Both the position numbers and the translations under genes were made by a program. Source: Diadophis punctatus similis (Eukaryota; Chordata; Lepidosauria; Squamata; Dipsadidae). From it: a stretch of DNA of 64,000 bases. Shown here one piece after another: positions 1 through 11,683 of this stretch; position 1 is the stretch's first letter, and the number at the start of each line of letters is the position of its first letter. The stretch lies in assembly GCA_023053685.1 (NCBI GenBank), contig JALIGW010000003.1:45839996-45903995 (forward strand), written 5' to 3'. The notes under the pieces were generated by a model. The model did no database searches, was not told the DNA's origin, and saw only the letters and a program-made list of their open reading frames with translations.

Positions 1-1498
1 ACGAAGTGGTAAAAGAAACAATGATAATTTGGATGAGAAATTTTGGATATACGATAGAATTGGATAATAGAATATGGTCCATTGGCATATTTGGATAAGT
101 CTACCTTTCCTCTATCAAGGGACTATGTTCTCATTTCCTTTCTGAGAAATTGCAGGAACTGCAATAGCTGTAAATGTTGTCACTGGGTATTTTGTTTGTT
201 GTTCAAATGCTGTTGAGATAGCAAAACATTATTGTAAAAAGGACTTCTGCAGCATTTTAATTTAACATTACTGAGCACAAAATGAAATCATTAAGAAATG
301 GGCAGTCTGATCCAAAAGATTCATTTTGGCTGCTGAGACATACAGTACAAAGTAAGTATGTTATTAAATTAATTACATTTAATTAATTAAAGCCCACAGG
401 ACCAAAATGTCCATTTGGTGGAGATAGTTCTGCTCAAATTGCACATGAGTAGTACTTGTGAGTCAAATGAAACCCACTTTGCCATCCTTCCTTTCATGAA
501 ACATGTCCAATGTATCTTGTCCACTTCCCTGTGTATGCTGTGATCATTCTCTTTTTGGCATCCCTGCAAGATTGACAGGGTTTCTTGGTAGCACAGTAGA
601 CTATGAACCCCAATGGGCTCCCCAGCAGTATGCTCTTCCCCTGTTCCATTTCTTTATATTTGTGTTTTCTCCCAAGGAACTACCACCCCTCCTGGCTCCT
701 TGGTTGTCTGTCTCCTCTGAAGACACAGGACTGAACTCACCCTGCCAGTTGTGTGTTCAGTGACTGAGGCAAGCCAATCTGAGCGCAAAGTGAAGACATT
801 CTGCAATCCCAGATGAGTTCCCAAACTGTTGCCCATAAAACCCAGATGCCTGGAGTTGGAGAGAACCTAGTTCTTAAATTTGAGAAACACCCAATACCAT
901 TGCAAGTGGGTTTGTTTGCCCCCTCCCATACAACCACAATTAATTCATGCAAAGCAAAAGGTATTATTTTATTAAGGGAAGAAATCAAGTCTTTATATAG
1001 GGTGCAGAAATAAATGATGCATAAATTTGATATATGTAATGCATCAGTAACAAATCAAACAATAAAAGACATTAGATTTGAGGAAAGAAAGGCACCCTTA
1101 AAATATCTTGCATCTTCTCCTTTTCAAACTGGCCTTGCTTGTTTAAACTTTTAACACTCAAGGCCTTCAAAACACATTGTTGATTGATGGGCCTGAAAGG
1201 GCTATTTTTTGCACAACAAAGGAAATGGTTTTGGCTCAAAGGAAAACCTAAAACTCTAGGTAACACTACTTGTTATGTTGTTCTTTTTTAGGGCATTAAA
1301 GCAGTACACTAAGTGGAGACTAAACTCTGAGAAGAATAGATACAAAGATGTACTTCTGATAAGTATTTTTTAAAAGCCCACTGAAGCTGTAAGCCTCGTA
1401 CCCCAAAAGATTGCAGTAAACCTAGGAAATGAGAAAACTGGTGCAAACTGGTTAGGCTTCATCATGAAAAGCAAAGAAATAACCTAGGCACTAGAAAC
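1..1498. other. AT-rich intergenic DNA, nothing recognised
   Basis: I see no exon, RNA gene or repeat with defined ends here. The short open frames at 387-1266 have no recognisable domain and no splice context. By synteny this is the gap between TAF13, expected to the left on the minus strand, and TMEM167B; no TAF13 exon was found. Confidence 0.5.
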
Positions 1499-1506
1499 AT
1501 GGGTAC

Positions 1507-2171
1507 TAGGGGTGAAATCCAGCAGGTTCTGACAGGTTCTGGAGAACCGGTAGCGGAAATTTTGAGTAGTTCAGAGAACCGGTAGCGGAAATTTTGAGTA
1601 GTTTGGAGAACTGGCAAATACCACCTCTGGCTGGCCCCAGAGAGGGGAGGGAATGGGGATTTTGCAGTAACCTTCCCCTTGTCAGGGTTCCAAATAGCAT
1701 TCAAACTTAAATCAGAGTCCGAGGCAAAGTATTCCTCAAAGTTCCAATTTATTAGTAGAGCCATGTTGGCACATCTGTGGGAAACCCGAATCTGAAGCTA
1801 CCAAGGATTTCCCACCCAGTTCAAAGTTCCTTTCCCTTGTCCCACACCCCCAAGTCCGTCACGTTGCCCACTCATCTTCTGCCAACGTGTCCAATACTCC
1901 CATCCGATTCCGGGCAGGTGCAGAACAAAGGATGACCTTGAGAAGAAAGAATTTGTTATGGCTACATCTACATCCCTCATGCAGCCACCCCTCCCAAATT
2001 CCCATTGTAAGAATACATTTAGCATAAGTGTGGCTTTCTCAGAAAGGTGGCTTCGGCTTGACACCCCTAGAGTGGGGTGGGAATGGAGATTTTGCAGTAT
2101 CCTTCCCCTGCCATGCCCACCAAGCCACACCCACAGAACCGGTAGTAAAAAAAAATTGGATTTCACCACTG
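1507..2171. mobile_element. hAT-type MITE with exact 8-bp TSD, interrupted by a solo LTR
   Basis: The left end reads TAGGGGTGAAATCC and the right end GGATTTCACCACTG, an imperfect terminal inverted repeat of the CAGxGGTG hAT type. The element is flanked by the identical 8-bp repeat ATGGGTAC at 1499-1506 and 2172-2179, the target-site duplication length of hAT transposases. It has no transposase and carries repeated AGAACCGGTAG motifs. The interior is split at 1680-2063 by a solo LTR, so the MITE itself is about 280 bp. Non-autonomous and inactive. Confidence 0.85.
1680..2063. mobile_element. Solo LTR nested in the hAT MITE
   Basis: A 384-bp segment begins TGTCAGGG and ends GGCTTGACA, giving the inverted TGTCA/TGACA ends of an LTR. 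It is flanked by the 5-bp duplication CCCCT (1675-1679 and 2064-2068). Removing it and one repeat joins the two MITE halves cleanly. No internal retroviral or Gypsy genes are present. Orientation is unclear, though an AATAAA lies on the minus strand near 1750. Class (Gypsy or ERV) cannot be told from the LTR alone. Confidence 0.75.
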
Positions 2172-2179
2172 ATGGGTAC

Positions 2180-2418
2180 CCAGTATTCGCAATTACCTTG
2201 TCCTGGGAAGTAGAAATGACCTTGAGGGACAAGAGGAAGAGCCACTATCAAGATAACAATCAGCTGAGTCCAGGGCAGAACTGGACACATCTGAACAGGG
2301 CAGAGAAAGTGTATCAGACAAGAATTTTCCTAGTTCTCACAAAGATAAACTGAGGCAGGGGAGAAGCATTTTCAGGCTTTCAAGATTCTGTTGCTATAGC
2401 CATATAATAAAAGCAATA
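2180..2418 (+). repeat. Possible LTR-derived fragment with polyadenylation motif
   Basis: The 3' part contains CAAGATTCTGTTGCTATAG (2381-2399) followed by an AATAAAA signal. The same motif pair recurs near 5882 and, diverged, near 6193. This resembles the R/U5 part of an LTR, but no ends or duplication could be defined. Confidence 0.35.
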
Positions 2419-2629
2419 CAATAGAACCTTTGGTCACGACCATAATTCATTCCATAACTTTGATCGCAACTCGATTTGGTCGTGATCCGAACCTAATTTT
2501 GAAAATTTGGCGCTTACCAAAAAAAAAATGGCACGGAAGGGGAAATCAACCGTGGGGGGGGGAGTGCATTTTTTGGTCGGAACCCAATTTGGTCGTGGTC
2601 AGAAGCGTTTGTGACCAGAGGTTCTATTG
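2419..2629. mobile_element. TA-flanked mariner/Tc1-type MITE
   Basis: A 211-bp element with terminal inverted repeats CAATAGAACCTTTGGTCAC (left) and the complement of CAATAGAACCTCTGGTCAC (right), 18 of 19 bases matching. It is flanked on both sides by TA (2417-2418 and 2630-2631), the mariner/Tc1 target duplication. Internally the phrase TTTGGTCGTGATC is repeated in both halves. No coding capacity. Its left end abuts the LTR-like fragment. Confidence 0.8.
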
Positions 2630-2814
2630 TAGACTTTGGTTTCTTAATCTGATCTATTTCAAAGGGTGGACATAGCCAGAGGGGGAAAAATATAAGGGAA
2701 AAAGTTTGGGGAAATAAAATAATTGGATCACAGGCTGACGTAAGTGGCTTATTTAAGTGGCTTCTTGGTAGACGCTGCAAGTAAAACTGAATTCGGGTTT
2801 AAATGTAATCATTA

Positions 2815-4385
2815 ACTTTGAATATGCTATTGTAGAAAATAAAAACAACAATCGTGGCAATATATTCATTTTGATTATTGCAATTTTCCCCCATCAATGA
2901 TAATTGTAAATTTTTCCATTTTTCCAAATCTGTTTCAATTTGTTTCTTTAACCTGTAATAATTATCTTCCTTAATTATTATACATCTTGCTGATAGCTGG
3001 ATACCCAAATATTTTACCTTTTTTGTTATCTGTATATTTAACTTCCCCATTAATTCCTTCTTTTGCTTTTCTGTCATGTTTTTCACTAACAATTTTGTTT
3101 TGTCTTTATTAATTTTTAATCCTGCCACTTCTCCGTATTTTTCAATTTGTTGTATTAGTTTGGTTCCCGTCTCTAAAGGTTCTTCCAAAATAAACACCAA
3201 ATCATCAGCAAACGCTTGCAGTTTATATTCCTCGCTTTTAATTTTCATTCCTTTATATCCTTACTCTGTCTTATACTTCTATTCAGTACCTCCAAAGTCA
3301 AAACAAATAGTAGTGGGGATAAAGGACATCCTTGCCTTGTTCCTTTCATAATGTTCACGTTCTCTGTCATGTTTCCATTCACCATTACTTTTGCTGATTG
3401 TTTACAATAAATTGTTTTAATTACATTAGTAAATCTCTTTCCAAAGTCCATATTTTGTAGTTGCATTGTCATAAATTGCCAATTCACGTTGTCAAATGCC
3501 TTCTGCGCATCTAAAAACATCAATGCCACTTGCTTTTCAGAGTGCACTTCATAGTATTCTAATGTATTCAAAATTGTTCTCATATTATCCTTAATCTGCC
3601 TTTTAGGTAAGAACCCATTTTAGTTTGGTATAAATTCACCTAGAAAATTTTTAAGTCTATTCGCCATTACTGAAGCAAAGATTTTATAATCCGCGTTCAA
3701 AAGTGAGATCGGTCTATAGTTTTAAATTTTCTGTAAATCAGTCTCTTCTTTTGGAATTAAAATTATATATGCCTCTTACTATGAATCTGGTATCTTGGTC
3801 TCTAGTAAAAGTTCATTGTAAAGTTCCAGCATTACAATTCCTAACGTTTCTTCTAATGTCTTATATATCTCTGCTGGTAGTACTTCTGGTTCTGGTGTTT
3901 TACCATTATTCTTTCTTTTAATTGCCTCCGTTAATTCCATCATGGTTATTTTCTCATCTAACATGTTCTTGAACTTTTCTGGTATTTTAGGCAGTTCCAC
4001 TTCCTCCAAATATTGTTTTATGTTCTTTTCACTTATTTTTTCTTGTTTATATAATTCCTCATAATATGTCTACGCTATCTTTTTTTCCTCCTCGTTCCTG
4101 TATATTCCCTTCCAAATCTTCCAATTGTTTAATCCATTTTTTTTCCTTTTCCTTCTTCATTTTGTAGGCTAGCCATCTCCCTGGTTTGTTTGCATGTTCA
4201 AAAAAGCTCTGTTTGGTCAATTTTATTTTCCTTGCCACCTCTTCATTTTCCATCATATTCATCTTGTGTTTCTTCAGCTCCATCATATTTTTAATCTTTT
4301 TATTTTGAGTATCTTTCTGAAGTTCATTTTCTAATTTTTTATATTCTTCTAATTTTTTCCCATTTGTTATGCAGAAAAGTAACTT
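2815..4385 (-). pseudogene. L1 LINE ORF2 (reverse transcriptase) remnant
   Basis: Read on the minus strand from about 4385 down to 2815, broken frames encode successive parts of an L1-type ORF2 protein: a basic linker, an N-terminal reverse transcriptase part (TMMELTEAIKRKNNGKTPEP), the palm segment VALMFLDAQKAFDNVNW and RQGCPLSPLLF, then the FADD catalytic motif and the conserved CTLEKWKNLQLSLMG-like C-terminal part of the domain. Several frameshifts and stops separate the blocks. Endonuclease and C-terminal cysteine domain are missing, so it is 5'- and 3'-incomplete and dead. L1 clade is assigned from the FADD and EKYGEVAGLKINKDKTKLL style, not from a search. Confidence 0.85.
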
Positions 4386-5635
4386 CCACTTCTGGCCGTT
4401 ACATAACTATAACTATCAATATCAAGGAATTCCAACCCAAAATGTACTTTGTCCAAAACCAGCAATGCATACAGTATATCTAATTGTCATCCCAGCACTC
4501 ACAACTGTGGGGGCTAGAACCACGTTGTTGTTTTTATCAGTAGTTTATCATAGGGTGTAGAGAGAATGCTAGATAAGAATTTGAATAAATATTTTTATTG
4601 TCCTTAAGTAAAAGGTAACTACAATGAGATAATTCATTATTTCACAATAAAACTTCCAAATGTTAAAGATATTACCGTATTAAACAATGCTATAGAATAA
4701 TACAATGCTCGGTAGTTCTTTTAAACTAACAAATACCTGGCTAATTGTGAATTAGAGGACTACAAAAATTGGTTCCACCTTGTGCATACATAATAAAGCC
4801 ATATCAAAAAGATACCAGAAATTGTTCTGTCTCCCAAACACAGTTTGGGATAATTATGAATTGTCTTGCAGCCAGTAACAAACATTATCAATTCTTTACA
4901 CAGTTTTTTGTTTCCTCAAATGTTAATAATAAAGCTAAAGAAACATCTAGCGCAATTTCCTGATTAGTATTTCCTTATTTGAATGAAAACTCTGAATTCT
5001 TTTTTTTTAAATCATCATATATCTAAATATGTTCCAATTTGTTTAAATTCTCAGTACCATTTGAGGCTAGTTCCTGGTATTATTAAACTCAGTTTTCTAG
5101 GTGTTATTAAATACCCTTAGGTAATTGCCTTTGTGAATTTTCTCTAATTTGGGGGAGAAGTTTAGTTCTTTATTTTTGAATAATATTTATTCTTAGTCTT
5201 TAAATAGCTATATTTAGGTAAAGCTATTAAAAACTTTGCTTAACTATTGCTAAAAGCATAAAATATATGCTTTGATTACACCCATCCTGTGATGCTAGAT
5301 TAGCTCCAGTTAACCTCAAGGGCACAGACCACTCCCTAAACCATAAGGCCATTTATTGCTGGTTGAGCAGAGAGAATGTATGAGCAGCCTGCTCTAATAA
5401 GGAAGTCCCAAATTACTCAAACACGTGATGTCATCAATTTATAATTTGCACGAAATCAAATAATACATTATTTGAATTCACATTAATCATGACCTTCTGA
5501 ACCCTTGTCTAAATGTTGGTCTTTTCCTGGGAGTAGATTTTTTTAATAAAAATCTTTTTCTTCTCCAGTGTAGAATTCCAAGAACCACTGTGTAAATCAG
5601 TATTTAAACCAGTTTGTTTTTCTAACATTCAATCA
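4386..5635. other. AT-rich intergenic DNA, nothing recognised
   Basis: No supported gene or bounded repeat. Short open frames at 4369-4560 and 4769-4963 lack domains or splice context. Confidence 0.45.
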
Positions 5636-6300
5636 CGTTCAACTCTCGGAGTCTGCCTGAACAAGTCCCTGCAGTTTTCTTGGCAAGATTTTCAAAAGTG
5701 GTTTGTCATTGCCCTTCCCTGGGCGGAGAGAGACATGGCTATCCCAAGGTCAGATAGCAATTGTCGAGATAAGGAGGGCTTCAGCCTGGGCCAAGAAAAT
5801 AACATGATAAAACATCCCAAACAAGCCCCTCCTTAGTTCATGCTAAGATGAAGTGAGGGACAAGGACGCACACCCAGACCTGCAAGATTCTGTTGCTATA
5901 GTTGTTACAATAAAAGTAATCCTGACCTATTTGCCATTGGTTCCCTTAGTCTGGTCTACCTTACTGGGCTGACGCTAATTCTATATAAAGGGATTTACTC
6001 AGGAAGCAAAGCTCTAATGGTGTGTAGAATAAGGAAGATAACCTTGATGGAGATACGCAGGAACTGTTTCTTAGGCAAAAGGAGCTGAAACATTTTTAAA
6101 GTCCAAAACAACAGGATAACATTTGGAAGTAACACAGGTAGATGCCTTCTTATTTCATTGGAGTATAAGGAGAAGGACGGACAGCACAAAGTTGCAAGAT
6201 TTTTGTTATAATAGCCAACCTCAGTAAAAGTAGTTTTAGCCTTCCTGCGGTGTTGATTTCCTGGTCTGTTTTACCATGTGGGACTAACAAATGCTGAAGG
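5636..6300. repeat. Composite of old SINE and LTR-like fragments
   Basis: 5640-5790 (CTTGGCAAGATTTTC ... CCCAAGGTCAG) resembles the body of the tRNA-derived SINE also seen at 63712-63830. 5882-5960 and 6193-6290 both carry a GCAAGATTyTGTTG motif followed by a polyadenylation-like TAAAAGT and a TCTGGTCT/CCTGGTCT stretch. The order matches the fragment at 2381, so these are probably copies of one LTR family. Boundaries are not defined. Confidence 0.35.
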
Positions 6301-6429
6301 CAAAGGCTGGGAGAGAAATATCTGGATTGAAAATGCCCAGTGATCAAAGGAGAAGGGGTATACCTACACCTGCAATTTGATTTGGTTTTTAAAATAATAA
6401 CACGTTCCAAATATCCTGAGATAGGTCTT

Positions 6430-6840
6430 GGGTAGTCTTGAGCCGGCGATCTCAAGTTTAAACAAGCAAGACCAGCCAGCCGGCCAAGGAGGTGGGCAGC
6501 TGAAAACGGCATGGAGGCACGGGCGAAGGCCGGAGGGGGTGAGAGGGGGGTACAACACATGGGAGGCTCCCTGCAGTTCCTCGGCTTGTCTGGGCTGCAT
6601 CTGAGTCCGCTGCCGTGAGCTGGAGGAGTGCCATTGCCATTGCCCCTGGCCTGCCCGGCTTGCCCCCAAATTTTTGCCGGTTCTGTGGGTGTGGCTAGGT
6701 GGGGGGCATGTGACTGAGGGTGTGGGCACGAGTGACATCAAGTTGGCCACGCCCACTTAGTCACATGACTATCAAACCACACCCACAAAATAAGCTACGC
6801 ACACAGAACTGGTAGTAAAAAAATTTGGAACCCAGCCCTG
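6430..6840. mobile_element. hAT-like MITE, GC-rich, left end not defined
   Basis: The right end reads TTTGGAACCCAGCCCTG, close to the inverted end of the 1507-2171 family, and is preceded by AGAACTGGTAGTAAAAAAAT as in that family. The interior is GC-rich and contains an inverted pair (CCGGTTCTGTGGGTGTGG and its complement-like partner near 6775-6815). Open frames on the minus strand here are by-products of base composition. Confidence 0.55.
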
Positions 6841-7329
6841 GTTAAGAGGCAAATGGGAACAAGTCCTAGGTCCTAGGACATAAAGCAGCAAATAGTGCAT
6901 ACAGTATCTCTTATTTATATCATGAAAATTCCAAGAAGTAATCTAGTTTGCTCTATCATTAAAACACCATATTATTTCATTCATGCCCTATTGAGGAAAA
7001 TTAATCTAATTTTCCTCAATAGGGCATCCTCCAGATGTGTGCTGCAACTACAACTTTCTTCTTTCCCTACAAATTGTTGCCTTATATTTTAATGTTATTC
7101 TGTAAGTCAGAAATGGAGGCTCAAGACTGCCATCTGATGGCACAACTGCTTTTACTATACATATTATACTCAACCAGATGAATTTTTTAAAAAATTATTG
7201 ATTTGTCATCTATCTTGCTGTGGGGCTACTCTTACAAGGCAGCTTACAATAATAAAAAGGAAGAAAATGAAAGGAGCATAAACAGAAGTAAAATAATAGA
7301 GCCAATAAAATAAACAATGAAAAAGGAAC
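6841..7329. other. Intergenic DNA with a small inverted repeat
   Basis: A short hairpin is visible around 6990-7025 (CCCTATTGAGGAAAATTAAT and its reverse complement). Nothing else is recognised. Confidence 0.4.
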
Positions 7330-7434
7330 TTTAAAACTTGTGGACTTCAACAAGCATGGCTGGCTGAAGAATTCTAGGAGCTGAATTCCACAAGTCTTAA
7401 AAAGTTGCCTAGTTTGGAGACCTCTGCCATAGAA
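7330..7434. repeat. Palindromic MITE fragment
   Basis: ACTTGTGGACTTCAAC ... GCATGGCTGGCTGAAGAATTC ... CCACAAGTCTTAAA is a partly self-complementary segment typical of short squamate MITEs; it ends TTTGGAGACCTCTG, a hAT-like terminus. Related pieces lie at 16501-16605 and 27834-27964. Confidence 0.5.
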
Positions 7435-7546
7435 CATTTCATTTGTAAGAATCTGAAGACTTGTAGAGTTCAGTTAATGGTTTTTAAATTTTGTTTTATG
7501 TACTTTTTTGTGACATGTATATACACCAGCAGAAGTCATTTCAAAA

Positions 7547-7550
<4 letters not shown>

Positions 7551-7602
<52 letters not shown>
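7551..7602 (+). repeat. (TG)n microsatellite
   Basis: About 26 uninterrupted TG units. The cysteine/valine-rich and histidine/threonine-rich open frames over it are repeat artefacts. Confidence 0.98.
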
Positions 7603-7605
<3 letters not shown>

Positions 7606-9955
7606 TATGTTTGTACATGCATGCATATTTGGATGTAAATAACAATAAATACATATTTTATTGTCCAGGAACACATTTATAGATGCATTAAAATTCTAAA
7701 CTTCATCAAAATACTTAGAAGAGCATAGATAAGGATAATTTAGGTTAGTCAGGGAGGTTAATGATGGCCTGGATCAATTTTACTTACAGCACTGTAAAAA
7801 CGTACTCTTCCATTTAGCATTAGAGCATGATGCTTCATTTTTTTAAAAAATCAAAAGCCAAAAAGAACAGCAAAGTTCTTCTGCTCTGTAAATGTTTTGC
7901 TGTTGTTTTTCTTTGATTATTGGGATTTTTGTATTCTCTTCTCTTCTTCTCATTCTTTTTCCTTGGTTACCTTCAGCCATATTCTTTGACAACGATAGAC
8001 TGCATCACCACTATACAATAAGGTGATGTCTTCTCATCCATCTCAGAGGCACAAGCTAGTGCTGGAGTAGAGCATCACAATATCATAACTAAATACAATG
8101 CAATTTGTATATACCCATTTAGATCACACAAAAATGTTTAAAGGCTTTTTGATATGAATGCAAAATAGCTACATGCCTCTCTAAGCAGCAATTCTGTGTA
8201 CAGGTAATTTCTTTTCTGAAGAATACATGACGTTTACTGCCAATGACAATAGGCAAATTCTTAAGAAAACAGGACTCAGAAAATTAGTCAAGACTCTATT
8301 TTTACCACTGTGCCCATCAAATTGACTACTGGTTGCCAGAGATATGGAAGAAACTCATGTAACACCCAGGGTCTGCCTCAAAAAGCAGAGGGCAGGCTTG
8401 AGATGATCATGTTCCTTTTCCTTGGAGGCAGTTTTCCTGAAAATGGCCATGAATGATCTAGTAACTAAAGGGGAAGAGGTATGCTGGCAGTTTCATACAG
8501 CAACCAATTTGGCACAGCAGAGAACCCCACAAGTCGGGCTCTTGCCAGCATAAGTTTAAAAAAAAGCCACTGTTAAAGCACAACAGGAAAGCATGATTGC
8601 AATCTGCCTCTGCTCCATGATACAAGTCAGCCAGGGATAATGTTGTCAGTTCAAGCCTTCTCAATTTGACTGTGTAGATTGCCTTTGGTCAGTAGCTCAT
8701 CCAGAAGAGCCCCTGGTATAAGACTTGGTTCTCAGACTAATTAGAATTCAGATTGATTTATTATGTGCCATCAAGTTATTTTCAGCTCCTACCAACCACA
8801 TAGATTTTCTCCATAGCAATTTAGCCCTAACCTGTTTTTTCAAGTGCCTTAAGTGATTTTGAGGTACTATCTATTCTCTTTCACTTTTCAAAACATTTGC
8901 TATTTTTGGCTCAGGTATCTGGAGTTTTGGATCCTCCTTCTCCAGGAATCTGCCACGCCCCAGGATTCTCTGTAGGGCTCAAAACACAGCTTGGCTTTGT
9001 CAGTAAGTCTATTTTTGTAGCATTTTCAACTTCTGCTCTTTCTCACCTTTAGTGTGAATTGTCTCACAGTTGCGTGAGCACATCATCTTATCTAAACCTA
9101 GCACTTCCGTTGTCTTAAAGAAGAGTATTAACTTCATTTTGGTTTGATTACTGCAGTGTCTTAGAAGACACTGGGAGCCACCAATTTGCTCATGAGTGCT
9201 GAGCAACCTTATATTCACAGGTTTTTAACATTATGGCTGTTCCCAAGGTGGACTCCTTGTTCAATCTGGCCACTAGAGATGTTTTGGTTGCCATTCACAG
9301 CAGTTATTACAAGGCATATCAAATAACTTCTAACATTGAGCGATCACAATAATTCCTAATCCAATGTAGAAACGATTGCATAGAGAAGTGATGAGGTCCT
9401 CTTCATTGGATGTGTTTCAAGAAAGGATGGACAGACGGTTGTTATGGAAGTTTGAATTTGAATTTGTGCATGGAGGAAGACATTGAACTCTGTAGCACGG
9501 TATAGCCCAACTAGCACCTCCAAATTCAGATTCTTTTTAAAGTCTCCACAACATCAATTACTTGAAAATAATGATTTATCTTTTATTCATCTTGCTTTAT
9601 AGGATTAAGTAGTGCAAGTCCGTATCTAGGGAGCTCACTATGCAATTCTAGGCTAGTCAGTAGACTGCAAGCATGCAGAAGAGAAAAATCTGAATATTAA
9701 TACAATAATAAATAGATAAATAAACAAACTTTAGTTCCTATGAGTTGTTTCAAGGAAATGAGACAGCTGTTTCAACTTTCAATTTTGACTTGGCAGTGGA
9801 CACGTACGTCGCTCCCAAATCATTATAACCATTGACTGATAAGGATCATTAACAGTCTTTAATATGTATCCCGTCTACGAGCCGATGTTACCACTTTTAT
9901 TTTAAAAAAAGACAAACATTACTTCCAAAACGAACGGGAAATCCGATCCACAGAT
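7603..9955. other. Intergenic DNA with one old dispersed repeat
   Basis: 8757-8870 contains GTGCCATCAAGTTATTTTC followed by CATAGATTTTCTCCA, a block also present near 61372-61440, so it is a dispersed repeat of undetermined class. The rest shows no exon or bounded element. Confidence 0.4.
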
Positions 9956-9959
9956 TAAA

Positions 9960-10193
9960 AACCACCACCACCACCACCTGCGGGCGGGTCGCCCGACCCA
10001 TCAGTTCTATCGGCCTTTGTTTGTTGCTGCCTGAAACGACGAGGCGCGCCGTTCTAGGACTCTTCGGCGATCAAGAACGCTTGGCCTATCTGAGCTCGAT
10101 TAGCCTCACTTGGCGGTTCCGGTGCCGCGCTGGCTGTTCGTTCCTCCTGGAGATGCGGTGACGAGTTCAGCTTTGGCTCGTGGGGCGGCCGTC
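9960..10193 (+). promoter_or_regulatory. TMEM167B: CpG-rich promoter and 5' UTR of TMEM167B
   Basis: Base composition changes abruptly to GC- and CpG-rich at about 9970 and stays so through exon 2. There is no obvious TATA box, as expected for a broadly expressed gene. The start codon at 10194 follows GGCCGTC. The exact transcription start cannot be read from sequence. Confidence 0.7.
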
Positions 10194-10203
10194 ATGGCTA
10201 ATG
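10194..10203 (+). CDS. TMEM167B: TMEM167B coding exon 1 (10 nt)
   Basis: ATGGCTAATG followed by the donor GTGAGTT. It encodes M-A-N and the first base of a valine codon completed by exon 2. Confidence 0.95.
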
Positions 10204-11683
10204 GTGAGTTGCTGGTTCTTAGTCCGGTTCTCTCTCTCTCCCCCCGAAACCCTCTCCTGGCCGTTCTCTCGGGTCAATGTTGGGCATTCCCCGCTCGCCG
10301 GCCCACCCGAGTACTTATGCTCCCGGGAGTGGGGCGGTTCCCTCGTCTCAGGGTCCCCAGACCTCCGTGGGTCAGTCCCCCTTTCATTCTCCCCCCCGCA
10401 GCCCCCGAAAGCAGGAACGGTCCCCGCCACCGGCACCGACTATCTTTTCCCTGTTCTTCGCAGTGTATTCCCTGGACGGGCTCTTGGTCTTCGGCTTGCT
10501 CTTCGTTTGCACCTGCGCCTATTTCCGGAAGGTGCCTCGCCTGAAAACCTGGCTTCTGTCAGAGAAGAGGGGCGTCTGGGGTGTATTTTACAAAGGTAGG
10601 AATCTCGCACAGAGCGCTAAGGACCGACACGGTAAAGCAGAGGGGAAACTTCAGACAAGCGGGTGTAAGACCTGTCGGAGAAGCGTTGAGTAGTAGCAAA
10701 AGTCAAGCTGATTGCATCTTCGGCAGGAAGGACAATTTAATTTAGACCAACTTTTTTTTTTTGCCATCGCACTTCCTTTTAGGATATAATCTTAGCCTAT
10801 ACACCTCCGTCAAAAAAAAATCCGAACACAAATGAGCAATGAAAACAGTACAATAAAACTTTGGAATAGGTGGATTTTATTGTGACAATGAACGTCTAAA
10901 AGGTTCTCCTTCCCCCTCCTCCCCGGGACTCTTCCTGCACTTCCCCAAGGGAGACGCCACTTTGGGAAACCTTGGGTTAGATGGAAGATAGCTTGGTGTG
11001 TAAATCGGACTGGATAGAAGTTAGTTAAGCATCTGCTATATGCTCCCCTTGTGATTTAGCTTTAAATCTCTCTACATATATTTGATAAAGTAAGGGTGCT
11101 GACACTTTGATATAATTGGAAGTGGTAGGTGTTGCTTACTATATAAAGCAAATGTTTCATTCAGCTTTAGCCTTGGTATAGCATATATATTGAGAGCGGA
11201 GGGTTTAATCATGCTTAACCTTACGTTACTCACAAAGGTGGTAGGACAATGTGCTGGTGAATATCACTTTTCACTGGTTGACTGGAGATCAGCAAGTTGG
11301 GTAAAGGTAGACTTCTATTGTAGTGATCTCTGCTGTGGCTCAAAAGTGCTGGCAGTGTTATAGAAGGATTCTATGCCAGTGATAACAAATTGAAAAACCT
11401 TAAAAGAGATTCTGTGAGCAGTATGCAGAAAACTGGCTTGAAATGTTAGATCAGAAGATTTGAAGTTAGCGAGGCTGGCAGTGCACTCTTATTATGCATT
11501 GCAAGAAAGCATTTTTATTTTTCTTCATTGTCGAAGAATTATATGAAATAATATGTGCTTATTATTGTTCAAATAATAAATGGTCTTTGATGTTTTTCAG
11601 CGGCAATCATTGGTACCAGACTTCATTCAGCAGTGGCAATATCCTGTATTGTCATGGCTTTTTATGTCCTCTTTATAAAATGA
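10194..11683 (+). CDS. TMEM167B: TMEM167B (protein kish-B), complete, three coding exons
   Basis: Coding exons are 10194-10203, 10464-10595 and 11601-11683, with GT-AG introns of 260 and 1005 bp. They join in frame to 225 nt, a 74-residue protein, the same length as human TMEM167B. It starts MANVYSLDG and contains [14 protein letters not shown] (first membrane segment), the conserved [12 protein letters not shown] loop, GVWGVFYK and a C-terminal second membrane segment ending FYVLFIK. Kish family proteins are small two-pass membrane proteins of the secretory pathway, linked to Golgi traffic. The first coding exon holds only three codons plus one base, which hides it from open-frame scans. The paralogue TMEM167A is less likely given the synteny with SCARNA2, CFAP276 and ELAPOR1. 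Confidence 0.97.
10464..10595 (+). CDS. TMEM167B: TMEM167B coding exon 2
   Basis: Acceptor TTCTTCGCAG before 10464 and donor GTAGGAAT after 10595. It encodes most of the first membrane segment and the loop, VYSLDG through VFYK. Confidence 0.97.
11601..11683 (+). CDS. TMEM167B: TMEM167B coding exon 3 with stop
   Basis: Acceptor TGTTTTTCAG before 11601. It encodes [14 protein letters not shown] through FYVLFIK, then TGA at 11681-11683. Confidence 0.96.

Noticed and set aside
1680..6300. Possible endogenous retrovirus with coding regions
   Set aside because: Only LTR-like ends are present; no gag, pol or env frame is visible.
7405..7682. Cys/Val-rich and His/Thr-rich frames
   Set aside because: Translation of the (TG)n microsatellite; the same applies at 62353-62647.
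1..9950. Search for TAF13 exons expected upstream of TMEM167B
   Set aside because: None of the histone-fold residues of TAF13 could be found; the gene probably lies left of the window.
10110..10693. Frames of 138-144 codons overlapping TMEM167B exons 1-2
   Set aside because: They run through the first intron in wrong frames; the spliced model reproduces the known 74-residue protein.
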